The notes under the pieces were generated by a model. That model worked only from the letters and a program-made list of their open reading frames with translations. It did not search any database and had not been told where the DNA came from. From contig WGCU01000018.1 of assembly GCA_015493635.1 (NCBI GenBank), positions 1 through 64,000 of the forward strand: a stretch of DNA of 64,000 nucleotides, given 5' to 3'. Source of the stretch: Spirochaetaceae bacterium (GTDB lineage Bacteria; Spirochaetota; Spirochaetia; B11-G9). The position numbers and the translations under genes are program-made. Shown piece after piece: positions 26,585-35,651 of the stretch; the first letter of the stretch is position 1; every line of letters begins with the position of its first letter.

Positions 26585-26863
26585 ATGCCTACGTATGATT
26601 ATGAATGTACTGATTGTGGTTATTCTTTTGAATATTTTCAGTCCATGTCTGATGAACCATTAAAAACTTGTCCCAAATGCGGAGGCAAAGTACGGCGTCT
26701 TATCGGCGGTGGGCTTGGAGTTATTTTTAAAGGAAGCGGTTTTTACGTAACAGATAATAGAAAGACCAACAGTGCCTCCAGCAACCCCAAAAAAAAGGAA
26801 GGCTCTCAGAAAACTGAACAAACAAACAACTCAAAAAAGAAGACTGAACCGGTAAAAGCCTGA
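26585..26863 (+). CDS. FmdB-type zinc ribbon protein
   Basis: This 92-residue protein has the FmdB/CxxC regulatory motif: MPTYDYECTDCGYSFEYFQ, then CPKCGGKVRRLIGGG, giving a four-cysteine zinc ribbon at C8, C11, C29 and C32. The segment VIFKGSGFYVTDNR is typical of the family. The C-terminal third is low-complexity Ser/Lys/Asn. Function in the family is unclear; it is widespread in bacteria. It has GGAG and its own 80-base upstream gap. Confidence 0.88.
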   Translation: MPTYDYECTDCGYSFEYFQSMSDEPLKTCPKCGGKVRRLIGGGLGVIFKGSGFYVTDNRKTNSASSNPKKKEGSQKTEQTNNSKKKTEPVKA

Positions 26864-26885
26864 ACATAAAAAATCATAACATCAA

Positions 26886-28055
26886 TTATGACTGTCTAAA
26901 AAAAAATCGTTCACTCTTTAGTGCTGCTTCTTCAAGAACGGATTGAGCATCGAGCCGTATAAATGACTCGTTTAGTTTATTACGGTCAGGTTTTACGAGA
27001 GGATGCTTCGGTGAAAAAATGGTACAGCAGTCCTCAAAGGGTAAAATGGATGTTTCGTAGGTGTCTATTGATTTGCCTGTACGGATAATCCACTCCTTAT
27101 CCATACCTATAAGAGGTCTAAAAACAGGCAGTGAGGTGTTACTTCCTGTATAGGAAATACTCTCCATGGTTTGGCTTGCGACCTGACTGAGAGATTCTCC
27201 GGTAATTAAACATCCTGCATTTCGCTTTTTTGCCAGAATATCTGCTATAATAACCATTCCTGCCCGCATAAGAAGTGTTATCTCTTCTTCTCTGGCTTTT
27301 TTGTTTAAAAGAAGTTGAAAGTCGGTGAATGGTACAACAAAAAGGTTGAGACCGCCGGTAAAAAGTGAAAGTTTTTCTGCAAGGGTTTTAACCTTCTCAA
27401 GGGCTTCATCGGAAGTATACGGATACGCATGAAAATAAACAGTATCAAGACGAAGCCCCCGTTTTGCCATAAGATATCCGGCAACCGGAGAATCAATTCC
27501 GCCAGATAGAAGCAGCATGCCTTTTCCGGCACTGCCGACAGGGAGACCTCCGACACCTTTATTTTCAGCTCCGTAAATATAGGCATAGTCACGTATTTCA
27601 ATAGAAACTATCCACCGGGGATTATGAACATCGACAGTAATATCGGGAATGGAATCAAGGAGGAACTCACCAACTGCAGCAGATATCTCATAGGAAGTGA
27701 GAGGAAAACTTTTATCTGCCCGCCGTGATTCAATCTTGAAGGTGTTTCCCTTTCCGGTTTCGGTCAACTCTTTCCCAATGGAGAGAGCTGTCCGGCGGAT
27801 TGCGTTCATATCTTTGCTAACTCTGTAGGCAACAGTAAATCCGATAATACCAGGTGTCGTCGCAAGGGTATGTTCTATACGTTTTTTGTCATCTGTATTG
27901 CCTTCAAGAAAGAACCGTCCCTTTCGGATGGTAATACGGGTATCCGTACCACTCAATTTCCGTTTGATATTAAATTTAAGCTGTTTTTCAAAAGCAGCTC
28001 TATTACCTTTCTTCAGTGTCAATTCACCTATCTTGATAAGATACAGTACTTCCAT
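26886..28055 (-). CDS. thiI: tRNA 4-thiouridine synthase ThiI
   Basis: ThiI transfers sulfur to uridine 8 of tRNA and can supply thiamine synthesis. The 389-residue protein has an N-terminal ferredoxin-like and THUMP region (about 1-165) and the PP-loop ATP site MLLLSGGIDSPVAGYL. The C-terminal segment LPFEDCCTIFSPKHPLVKP is typical. There is no C-terminal rhodanese domain, so it resembles the short Bacillus-type ThiI. It follows its partner cysteine desulfurase directly, with no gap. Confidence 0.93.
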   Translation of the reverse strand: MEVLYLIKIGELTLKKGNRAAFEKQLKFNIKRKLSGTDTRITIRKGRFFLEGNTDDKKRIEHTLATTPGIIGFTVAYRVSKDMNAIRRTALSIGKELTETGKGNTFKIESRRADKSFPLTSYEISAAVGEFLLDSIPDITVDVHNPRWIVSIEIRDYAYIYGAENKGVGGLPVGSAGKGMLLLSGGIDSPVAGYLMAKRGLRLDTVYFHAYPYTSDEALEKVKTLAEKLSLFTGGLNLFVVPFTDFQLLLNKKAREEEITLLMRAGMVIIADILAKKRNAGCLITGESLSQVASQTMESISYTGSNTSLPVFRPLIGMDKEWIIRTGKSIDTYETSILPFEDCCTIFSPKHPLVKPDRNKLNESFIRLDAQSVLEEAALKSERFFFRQS

Positions 28056-29204
28056 TTATTTACTCCTGAAAATAGTAAGCTCCTCGTTGACTGCTCTGGA
28101 GAAACGAAGAATGTCTTCTTCTGTTGTCAAAGCTCCCGTTGAAACACGGAAAGAATGAAATGATTGTTCTTTCGTTAATCCCATTGCAGAGAGTACTCTT
28201 GCTTTTTTCTCTTTATTTTTTGAAGAACAGGCAGACCCTGCAGATATGGCAAATCCCCTGTCATCCATTATCCGGGTAAATACTTCTCCGGGGAAATGTT
28301 TTATTGAGGCATTTATAATAAACGGAGAATGTTCGGGAGTTCTTTCAAGAACTTTTATTTCTGGAATTAATCTGTATTCCGAAAGTAACAATTCCATGAG
28401 TTTTTTTGCATGATCTATTCTTTCACTAAAATTGGTGAAATACTGTTCCATTGCTGTGGTAAACCCATGAATCCCCGCAAGGTTCTCTGTCCCTGGTCTC
28501 ACCCCGTTTTCCTGCCCGCCTCCGGCAGAAAGAACTCCCGGAACATTTTTTATGTACAGAATTCCGACACCTCTCGGTCCCTGGATTTTATGAGCACTGA
28601 AAGATGCTGAATCAATCCCCTGTTCCTCCGTATGAAGATAAATTTTTCCAAGAGCCTGGACAGCATCCGTATGAATATGAATATGATGGTTATTCGTCTT
28701 TTCGAAGTTTCTGACAACTCTGACAATATCACCGATAGGCTGGACAGCACCTGTTTCATTATTAACGGTCATAATGATAACCATCATGGTATCGTGCTGT
28801 AATTTTCTCTCGACCGTTCGGGGTTGAATAATTCCGTACATATCAGGATAAAGGATCGTAACCGAATAACCAAAATTTTTCAGAAAATGTACATATTCAA
28901 AAAGCGAAGGATGCTCTATTCCTGAAATAAGTATGTTCCCAGGGGTTTTACGAAGAAGGAGCGACCGAAGAATGATTTCATTGGATTCAGTACCCCCCGA
29001 AGTGAAAACAATTCTCTTTTTTTCTGTCCCAAGCAGCTCTGCACAACGGCCTCTGTCTTTTTCGAGGAAACGTTCTGCTGCCTTTCCCTCCAAATGTATG
29101 GAAGAAGGATTACCGGGAAAGCGTACTGCCGCATCGTTCATTTGTTCCAGTACCGTTCTGTCTAGAGGAGATGTTGCCGCCCAGTCTAAATATACCCGTT
29201 TCAT
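28056..29204 (-). CDS. cysteine desulfurase (IscS/NifS family)
   Basis: This PLP enzyme takes sulfur from cysteine as a persulfide, most likely for ThiI encoded next to it. The 382-residue protein begins VYLDWAATSPLD, has the PLP lysine in FSAHKIQGPRGVG and the catalytic Cys loop in AISAGSACSSKNKEK. No iscU lies nearby, which fits a dedicated NifZ-like tRNA-thiolation role. The upstream sequence has TACTAT then six bases before ATG 29204 without a Shine-Dalgarno, so a leaderless start is possible but its -35 box is weak. Confidence 0.9.
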   Translation of the reverse strand: MKRVYLDWAATSPLDRTVLEQMNDAAVRFPGNPSSIHLEGKAAERFLEKDRGRCAELLGTEKKRIVFTSGGTESNEIILRSLLLRKTPGNILISGIEHPSLFEYVHFLKNFGYSVTILYPDMYGIIQPRTVERKLQHDTMMVIIMTVNNETGAVQPIGDIVRVVRNFEKTNNHHIHIHTDAVQALGKIYLHTEEQGIDSASFSAHKIQGPRGVGILYIKNVPGVLSAGGGQENGVRPGTENLAGIHGFTTAMEQYFTNFSERIDHAKKLMELLLSEYRLIPEIKVLERTPEHSPFIINASIKHFPGEVFTRIMDDRGFAISAGSACSSKNKEKKARVLSAMGLTKEQSFHSFRVSTGALTTEEDILRFSRAVNEELTIFRSK

Positions 29205-29285
29205 GGCTGTATAGTATGATATCTTACTCTTTTATTCCATAACATCCTTGAAAAAAAGGGTTAAAGAGTGTATCATAATCAGTAT

Positions 29286-29573
29286 ATGAATGATTATGTT
29301 TGTTGCAGCGGAATACTGATCGATTCCTTTGCAGAGAAGTTGAAAGTTTGCGGACATCCACTGCGTTTGAAGATTCTGTGCCTTATAGAAAAAGAAGATG
29401 CATGTGTTACTGAGTTATGGACATGTCTGAATCAGTCTCAGCCTGTTATCTCTCAACATCTTGCTGTTCTCAAAGATAAAGGTATTGTCTCATCAGAAAT
29501 ACAGGGAAATAAACGGTACTACTCAATTAGTGACCCTTTTGTAAGAGATCTTATCGCCCGTATGGATAAATAA
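29286..29573 (+). CDS. ArsR-family transcriptional regulator
   Basis: This small winged-helix repressor has the ArsR pattern FAEKLKVCGHPLRLKILCLI, then QPVISQHLAVLKDKGIVSSE and NKRYYSIS. It holds many cysteines (VCC near the start, KVC, ILC, DAC and WTC), and ACVTELWTC is where metal-sensing members carry ELCVCDL, so metal or redox sensing is possible. I start at ATG 29286 because TTGAAA-N17-TATCAT (29244-29272) would start transcription a few bases before it. GTG at 29268 is an alternative. It is divergent from the cysteine desulfurase gene. Confidence 0.8.
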   Translation: MNDYVCCSGILIDSFAEKLKVCGHPLRLKILCLIEKEDACVTELWTCLNQSQPVISQHLAVLKDKGIVSSEIQGNKRYYSISDPFVRDLIARMDK

Positions 29574-29587
29574 CCCGGTTCAGAAAT

Positions 29588-30622
29588 TTGAAAAAAAAGG
29601 TTTTTTCTATTGGAAACTTAAAAACGGAAGTCGTTTTTACTGATTCAGATTCCTGTCTGGATTTTAGAGGTGACAGTAGTATCTATATTTTTGATACAAA
29701 TACCCGGCCGCTCTTTACGCTTCCGCCGGAAGCAAATATCATCGTTCTTCCTGCAGGAGAAATACATAAAAATTGGCAGAGTATAGACACTGTATGTTCT
29801 TCAGCGCTTGATGCTGGATTGTCCCGTGATAGTATCATGATAGGTATAGGCGGCGGTGTCGTCTGTGATGTAACCGGCCTTTCTGCGTCTCTTTTTATGA
29901 GAGGTACAGGTCTTGTTTTTGTTCCAACAACACTTCTTGCTATGACTGATGCAGCTTTGGGGGGGAAAACAGGATTTGATTATCGAGGATACAAAAATAT
30001 TCTCGGTACTTTTTATCCTGCAAAGGAAATACGGATATGCCCTTCTGTTCTTGCAACGCTCCCGGATAAAGAGTTTAAGAGCGGGCTTGCGGAAGTTATA
30101 AAACATGCGCTTTTGCGAGACCGTGAGCTTTTATCTCTTCTTATCAATGAGAAGGAAAAAATTATCCGGAGAGATCCAATAATACTTGCTGACGTTATTG
30201 AGAAATCTCTTGGAGTAAAAGGCTGGTATGTTGAACATGATTTTCTTGAAAAGGGAATCAGAACTCATCTTAATTTTGGACATACCTTCGGACATGCATT
30301 GGAATCGGTCATGGGCTTTGAAAGGATAACACATGGAGAAGCCGTTATGTGGGGGATAAAAACTGCTTTGAAAACAGGGATTGTCCTCGGTGAAACTGAC
30401 AAAAGCTGGGAAGAAGAGGTTAATGAAATTATAAGGTTATACGGATATAAAACAGATTATCAAAATACTGTCAATCCAGAAGAAATTATTTCAGCAATTG
30501 CTTTTGACAAAAAAAAGAAAAAAGATCATGTAAGGTTTGTTCTACAGCATACGTATGCAGATACGTTTACAATGCCCCTCTCCCATGATGTATTAAAACA
30601 CGTACTTGCTCCTGTCACCTAA
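29588..30622 (+). CDS. aroB: 3-dehydroquinate synthase
   Basis: AroB converts DAHP to 3-dehydroquinate, the second step of the shikimate pathway. The 344-residue protein has the NAD site IGIGGGVVCDVTGLSA, the segment PTTLLAMTDAALGGKTG and the metal ligands in NFGHTFGHALE and HGEAVMWG. The start is TTG at 29588. It lies 14 bases after the ArsR gene, so they are probably co-transcribed. No other aro genes are in the window. Confidence 0.95.
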   Translation: MKKKVFSIGNLKTEVVFTDSDSCLDFRGDSSIYIFDTNTRPLFTLPPEANIIVLPAGEIHKNWQSIDTVCSSALDAGLSRDSIMIGIGGGVVCDVTGLSASLFMRGTGLVFVPTTLLAMTDAALGGKTGFDYRGYKNILGTFYPAKEIRICPSVLATLPDKEFKSGLAEVIKHALLRDRELLSLLINEKEKIIRRDPIILADVIEKSLGVKGWYVEHDFLEKGIRTHLNFGHTFGHALESVMGFERITHGEAVMWGIKTALKTGIVLGETDKSWEEEVNEIIRLYGYKTDYQNTVNPEEIISAIAFDKKKKKDHVRFVLQHTYADTFTMPLSHDVLKHVLAPVT

Positions 30623-30624
30623 GA

Positions 30625-33111
30625 TTACTCCTCAAAAATATTTGTCAATGTTCTGTAAAGTTTATTTACCCGCGGAAGAAAGTGCGTGTTGTCCGAATCT
30701 GAAAGATTTTCAGCCAGAATATCAAGTGATGCAAGAGAATGTTCCACAGCACTGAAAAAATTCTTTCTGCCTTTAAACCAGAAAGTTCCCTTGAAATCTG
30801 TTTCCAGTGATATAAAAAACAGGATCTTTCCTGTTTTTTTCCCTGTTGTTAATCTTAAGACATTTTCTATTTCATTAATAAACTTTTCCATATCTCCGTT
30901 AACGGAAAAACTTCTGCCAGTTTTAATTTTATCAGCAAGATCCTTTTCTGGATGAATATGGGGAACAATCTTTAAGATAGCTGAAAGCTTATCTCCCGGA
31001 TGTATCTCATAATTTTTATAGACAAGTTTTGCCCGGATATTTCTGTGTGCTTGTAAAGCAGCTTCCGGGTTTGCCTTTACTGTTTTAGAAATTTTATCCC
31101 ATGGAAGTACTACTATTTTCTTCTTACCTTTATATACCTGAATAGTAAAAAAATCATTTCCAATTTTTATTTTATCAGCAGTTTCTTCTTTTTTCCGCCG
31201 TTTTAATTCTTTGTTTTTTCTACCATCTGAAATAAAGTAATTATAGAGTTCGAGAGATATTTCTCTGAGCCATTTCTCATCAACAACAGCTACAGAACGA
31301 GCAAAAATACGGGAAGTCCGTACTATTTCTCCAGCAACGATATAACGGGGAGATTCTCTGAACATGACTGAGCCTGGATGAATATGGATTTTATCCGTTG
31401 TAAAACTCTTATAGATGCCTCTCCCTGTATTTTTGCACACAAACTGTATCAGTCCAGCTGCAATTGAACAGATATAGTGCTCCTGGCTTCCTCCCCCTGT
31501 TAGCGGTATTCCCATATCTGAAACAATTTCATCAAGCTGGTGTTTAATATTGATAATCTCATCCATTGTTTTTAAATCCAGAAAATAGGTATCACAGAAT
31601 TTCTGCTTCTCCTCTGAGGTATCACCTTTAATATACGCTGCATAGAGTGTAAGATAAGAATTGAAATCACCATAAGGGCTGCTAAACGTATGATGGCCTC
31701 TTCTTGCTTCAATTTCCTTCCCAAGAGGTAAAAAATAAGGACTGCGTGTTGATAGAAAAGAAACGGCAGTGAGCGTTTCCTTAAGTACATCAGGAAAACG
31801 GTTAATTGATTCGATGATAATTCTTGAATGTCTTGGGAGAAGAGGGAAAATCGCCATCATTTTTCCCGTTTCTGTAAGGAGATTCTTGGTATCAAGGGCT
31901 TTGAGAAGATGAAGGGTTTCCACAGCACTTTTTAATCCCTGTTTCCCCGGAGGTGAAATAAAATCAAAGGATTCAAAATCAGAAATATGAAGATCAGCCA
32001 TCTGGAGAACTACTTCAGACAGATCTGTCCGGTATATCTCTTCTTTTGTATAGAGTGGACGGTTATCATAATCCTTCTTACCATACAGGCGATAACAGGT
32101 TCCAGGAGCGGTTCTTCCCGCTCTTCCTTTACGCTGATTACATGAAGCCTTTGAAATGGGCCCTTCGACAAGAGAGGACATAAAAGTTTTCGGATTGTAA
32201 TAGTTTGTTTTTGCAAGCCCGGAATCGACAACTGTCGTTATTCCGTCAATGGTAACACTTGTTTCTGCAATATTGGTTGCAACGACAACCTTTATTTTCT
32301 TCCGTGGGGTAGGAATAAAGATCCGTTCCTGTTCTTCTTTTGACAGTCTACCGTATAAAGGCAGAATGAAAAGTTTTTTGTGGACCCTGCATTTTTCCAG
32401 ATAATGGATACAATCTTTTATAAGTTTTTCCCCGGGAAGAAAAACCAGTACATCTCCACTATTCTTTTTCCCTGCCTCATTGATAACAATATCTCCTATT
32501 TTCTCAATAATCAGATCATAGTCATGCTCATTGGTGAGTTTTACAAATATAGTCTGAACGGGAAACATTTTGGTTTCAATATGAATAATTTCGCAATGAT
32601 CAAAATATTCTGAAAAAATTTCAGAATTAATAGTTGCAGAAGATACAATTACTTTAAAATCCTTCCGCTGCCTGAGAATGTTTTTTAAAAGGCCGAGAAT
32701 AAAATCTATATTAAGACTTCGTTCGTGAGCTTCGTCTACAATAATTACAGAATATTTTAAAAGGAGACGGTCTGTCTTTAGTTCCTGAAGAAGAATACCG
32801 TCGGTCATAATTTTTATTTTTGTTGAAGCATCGGTTGTATCCTGGAAACGCATTTTATATGCGGCAAAGTTGGGTTCGCTGTCTTTCAGTTGTTTTTTTA
32901 TATAGTCACAAACCGAAAGTGTCGCTATGCGTCTTGGTTGTGTAACTCCTATAACACCTTTTTTCGAATAACCTGCTTCATGTAAAATAAGAGGCAGTTG
33001 TGTTGTTTTCCCTGAACCTGTGGGACTTTCGACAACAAGAACCTGATTATTTTTAAGTTTACTGATGATTTTATCTTTCTGTTTATAAACGGGTAGTTCG
33101 GTTGGAATCAT
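30625..33111 (-). CDS. DEAH-box ATP-dependent RNA helicase (HrpA/HrpB-like)
   Basis: The 828-residue protein is a DEAH/RHA-type RNA helicase with all core motifs: VVESPTGSGKTTQLP (I), VTQPRRIA (Ia), IIVDEAHERSLN (II), VSSATIN (III), FLPGEKL (IV), NIAETSVTIDG (V) and QRKGRAGRTAPGTCYRLY (VI). A helicase-associated HA2 and OB-like region follows to about residue 600, and the tail is Lys-rich. The length is close to HrpB but the motifs fit both. It is first read after hisS on the same strand. Confidence 0.88.
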   Translation of the reverse strand: MIPTELPVYKQKDKIISKLKNNQVLVVESPTGSGKTTQLPLILHEAGYSKKGVIGVTQPRRIATLSVCDYIKKQLKDSEPNFAAYKMRFQDTTDASTKIKIMTDGILLQELKTDRLLLKYSVIIVDEAHERSLNIDFILGLLKNILRQRKDFKVIVSSATINSEIFSEYFDHCEIIHIETKMFPVQTIFVKLTNEHDYDLIIEKIGDIVINEAGKKNSGDVLVFLPGEKLIKDCIHYLEKCRVHKKLFILPLYGRLSKEEQERIFIPTPRKKIKVVVATNIAETSVTIDGITTVVDSGLAKTNYYNPKTFMSSLVEGPISKASCNQRKGRAGRTAPGTCYRLYGKKDYDNRPLYTKEEIYRTDLSEVVLQMADLHISDFESFDFISPPGKQGLKSAVETLHLLKALDTKNLLTETGKMMAIFPLLPRHSRIIIESINRFPDVLKETLTAVSFLSTRSPYFLPLGKEIEARRGHHTFSSPYGDFNSYLTLYAAYIKGDTSEEKQKFCDTYFLDLKTMDEIINIKHQLDEIVSDMGIPLTGGGSQEHYICSIAAGLIQFVCKNTGRGIYKSFTTDKIHIHPGSVMFRESPRYIVAGEIVRTSRIFARSVAVVDEKWLREISLELYNYFISDGRKNKELKRRKKEETADKIKIGNDFFTIQVYKGKKKIVVLPWDKISKTVKANPEAALQAHRNIRAKLVYKNYEIHPGDKLSAILKIVPHIHPEKDLADKIKTGRSFSVNGDMEKFINEIENVLRLTTGKKTGKILFFISLETDFKGTFWFKGRKNFFSAVEHSLASLDILAENLSDSDNTHFLPRVNKLYRTLTNIFEE

Positions 33112-33115
33112 TATT

Positions 33116-34420
33116 TTATCCTTCTATAATGTTTCTGCATGTTTTAACAGCTTCTTCAAAAGATATCATACTTATATTTTCCCTGTTTTTCAGGTTTTTT
33201 ATGGTTAGTTTACCTGCGCGTATTTCATCAGTACCGTAAAACACAGCAATGGGAATTCTTTTTCTTTCCGCATATGCAAATTGTGCTGAGAGTTTTTTCT
33301 TTGAAAAGTAAAGTTCGCATGAAAACCGCTCTTTTCTAAAACGTTCTGCAAGCAGATGATATTCATTCTCATCTTTTTCATCCATGCAAAGAATAACAAT
33401 ATCAGTACCTGAGTTGTCTTCAGCAAAGAGGCCGATTTCCTCCAGTCCGGCCATGAGTCTGTCCAGCCCTATGGATGATCCGACACCGGGAAGTTGCTGT
33501 TTTGTATAAAGTGATGCCAGGTTATTGTATCTTCCTCCTGAGCATACAGATCCAATGGATGGAAGATCATCCAAAAAGGTTTCAAACACTATCCCTGTAT
33601 AGTAATCTAATCCTCTTGTTATGGACGGATCAAGAAGAAACGTATCTTGCAGATCAAGATAGGTGATAAAAGAGTAAATCTCTTTAAGCCTTTCTGATTC
33701 AGGAGATGTTCCCCCGGAAAGCATGGTAATTTTTTTTAATGTTTCCAGGAAAGTCATTTCCGGTTTAATATAATCCAAAACTTGTTCTGTCTGGTCATGA
33801 GTAATAATCTCATTAAGAAAACTCTTTACTTTTACTTCTCCAATTTTACCAAGTTTATCAACGTTTCTCATTATTTCTACAGATTCTTTTGCGGCACCGA
33901 TTTTTTCAAGGAAACGGTTAAAAATGCCTCTGTGTGCGAGATGTATCGTAATACCCTGAACCCCAAGATTAGATAAGGAGCGGTACATAAGAAGAAGAAT
34001 TTCAAAATCAGCAGAACTGTTATCCGTTCCTACAATGTCAAAGTCACATTGTACAAACTCTCTGTAACGCCCTTTCTGAGTATTTTCACCTCGCCAGACT
34101 TTATCAATATGATATCTTTTAAAGGGAAGGTATAGTTCATTCAAATGTGCCGCCATAAATCGGGCAAAGGGAACAGTAAGATCAAATCTCATGGCTACAT
34201 CCCGTTTCCCCTTATCTTTAAACTCATATATCTGTTTGTCTGTCTCTCCGCCTCCTTTACCGAGAAGGACTTTTTTGTATTCAAGGACCGGTGTATCAAT
34301 GGGCATAAACCCAAAACTTTCGAAAGTATCTTCGAGAATACGTTTTAAACGGAGTCTACGGGAAGCTTTCAAAGGGAGGAAATCCCTGAATCCTTTCAGC
34401 ACCTGTGGTTCAATCAACAT
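33116..34420 (-). CDS. hisS: histidyl-tRNA synthetase
   Basis: HisRS charges tRNA-His. The 434-residue class II synthetase has the motif 1 region with PVLEYKKVLLGKGGGETDK, motif 2 VWRGENTQKGRYREFVQCD, and the histidine loop GLDYYTGIVFE. Motif 3 lies in SVCSGGRYNNL and GLDRLMAGL. The anticodon-binding domain is the last ~95 residues. I start at ATG 34420 because GCAGGAGA lies just upstream; the in-frame TTG at 34435 is part of that site. It is divergent from the pcnB-like gene. Confidence 0.95.
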   Translation of the reverse strand: MLIEPQVLKGFRDFLPLKASRRLRLKRILEDTFESFGFMPIDTPVLEYKKVLLGKGGGETDKQIYEFKDKGKRDVAMRFDLTVPFARFMAAHLNELYLPFKRYHIDKVWRGENTQKGRYREFVQCDFDIVGTDNSSADFEILLLMYRSLSNLGVQGITIHLAHRGIFNRFLEKIGAAKESVEIMRNVDKLGKIGEVKVKSFLNEIITHDQTEQVLDYIKPEMTFLETLKKITMLSGGTSPESERLKEIYSFITYLDLQDTFLLDPSITRGLDYYTGIVFETFLDDLPSIGSVCSGGRYNNLASLYTKQQLPGVGSSIGLDRLMAGLEEIGLFAEDNSGTDIVILCMDEKDENEYHLLAERFRKERFSCELYFSKKKLSAQFAYAERKRIPIAVFYGTDEIRAGKLTIKNLKNRENISMISFEEAVKTCRNIIEG

Positions 34421-34521
34421 TAAAATCTCCTGCAAGTTTTAAAATAACTACTTGATTTTTTATTATACTTAACTTTTAATATAGTAGTTTAAACAAATCG
34501 TTACATCAAGAGAGAAAATAA

Positions 34522-35649
34522 TTGCTGATAAGATATGGTACATTAAAAAGCGGGAAACGGGTTCCAATTGCTGAAATTTATACAAAAATCGAACATGGGA
34601 TTGATAAAAGTAATGTTGATTCTGATGCTGTCAAGATAACGGAACGTTTGAGTTCAAGAGGTTTTGATGTATATATAGTCGGAGGAGCCGTCAGGGATCT
34701 TCTCATTGGACGAAAACCAAAGGATTTTGATATTGCGACAAATGCATCTCCGAAAGAGATAAAAAAGATTTTCTGGAATGCACGGATCATAGGAAGACGG
34801 TTCCGTCTTGTCCACCTTTATTTTTCCAGAAAGATAATAGAAGTATCGACATTCCGTTCGGGACAGGATGGTGAAAATAATGTTTATGGAACGATTGAAG
34901 AGGATGTAAAAAGAAGAGATTTCTCAATAAATGCGCTTTATTATGATCCTCAGAATGAATATATCCTTGATTTCGTCCATGGATACAAGGATATTCGTAA
35001 AGGCAGATTGCGATCGCTTATTCCTCTTGATACAACCTTTGCAGAAGACCCTGTAAGGATGATAAGAGGGATAAAATATGCTGCTACCACAGGTTTTAAA
35101 ATACCTTTTAAACTAAAAAGAAGTATTATCAAGTACCGGAGTGAACTGCAACGCTGCTCTTCATCCCGTTTAACTGAAGAAGTTTTAAAAATTCTGCTTA
35201 CCGGCTCTTCGCTGAAAATTTTTGAAATGCTTATCGATTACAAACTGCTTGAATATATTCTTCCTGTCATCTATTCCCTTGTAGCCGGTCACAAGGTGAC
35301 TTATGTTCAATTTTTAACGAGCTTATCAGAGAATGATAAAAATGTTCTGCAGCGTCACGAGGCGAGGAAAGGAAGGCTTATTGCAGGGCTTGTCCAATCT
35401 CTTATAATGTTTCCCAACGATTATGAAAATACAACAACACTATTTCATGATATTTTTAAAGAGATAAAGCATCTGATTTCTCCTTTAACCCCGCCGAATC
35501 AGGAAGTTGAGATGGCAGTTGTCAAGCTTTTCAGAAATGAGGGGCTTATTCCGCCGAAAAACGCAGTAAGGAAAAAGAGACCGCCTCTGGACAAAAAATC
35601 TCCTTCGAGGCGGAAACATCATGATATGAACAGATACTATAAAAAATAG
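34522..35649 (+). CDS. pcnB: poly(A) polymerase-like nucleotidyltransferase (PcnB type)
   Basis: This 375-residue class II nucleotidyltransferase is likely a poly(A) polymerase or A-adding enzyme. It has VYIVGGAVRDLLIGRKPKDF with the catalytic DFD, IATNASPKEIKKIF, and the PcnB-type segment ARIIGRRFRLVHLYF. RRDFSINALYY follows. It lacks an HD domain. The basic C-terminus (KKRPPLDKKSPSRRKHH) could bind RNA. The start is TTG at 34522. The HD-containing enzyme at 18549 is the likelier CCA-adding enzyme. Confidence 0.85.
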   Translation: MLIRYGTLKSGKRVPIAEIYTKIEHGIDKSNVDSDAVKITERLSSRGFDVYIVGGAVRDLLIGRKPKDFDIATNASPKEIKKIFWNARIIGRRFRLVHLYFSRKIIEVSTFRSGQDGENNVYGTIEEDVKRRDFSINALYYDPQNEYILDFVHGYKDIRKGRLRSLIPLDTTFAEDPVRMIRGIKYAATTGFKIPFKLKRSIIKYRSELQRCSSSRLTEEVLKILLTGSSLKIFEMLIDYKLLEYILPVIYSLVAGHKVTYVQFLTSLSENDKNVLQRHEARKGRLIAGLVQSLIMFPNDYENTTTLFHDIFKEIKHLISPLTPPNQEVEMAVVKLFRNEGLIPPKNAVRKKRPPLDKKSPSRRKHHDMNRYYKK

Positions 35650-35651
35650 TA

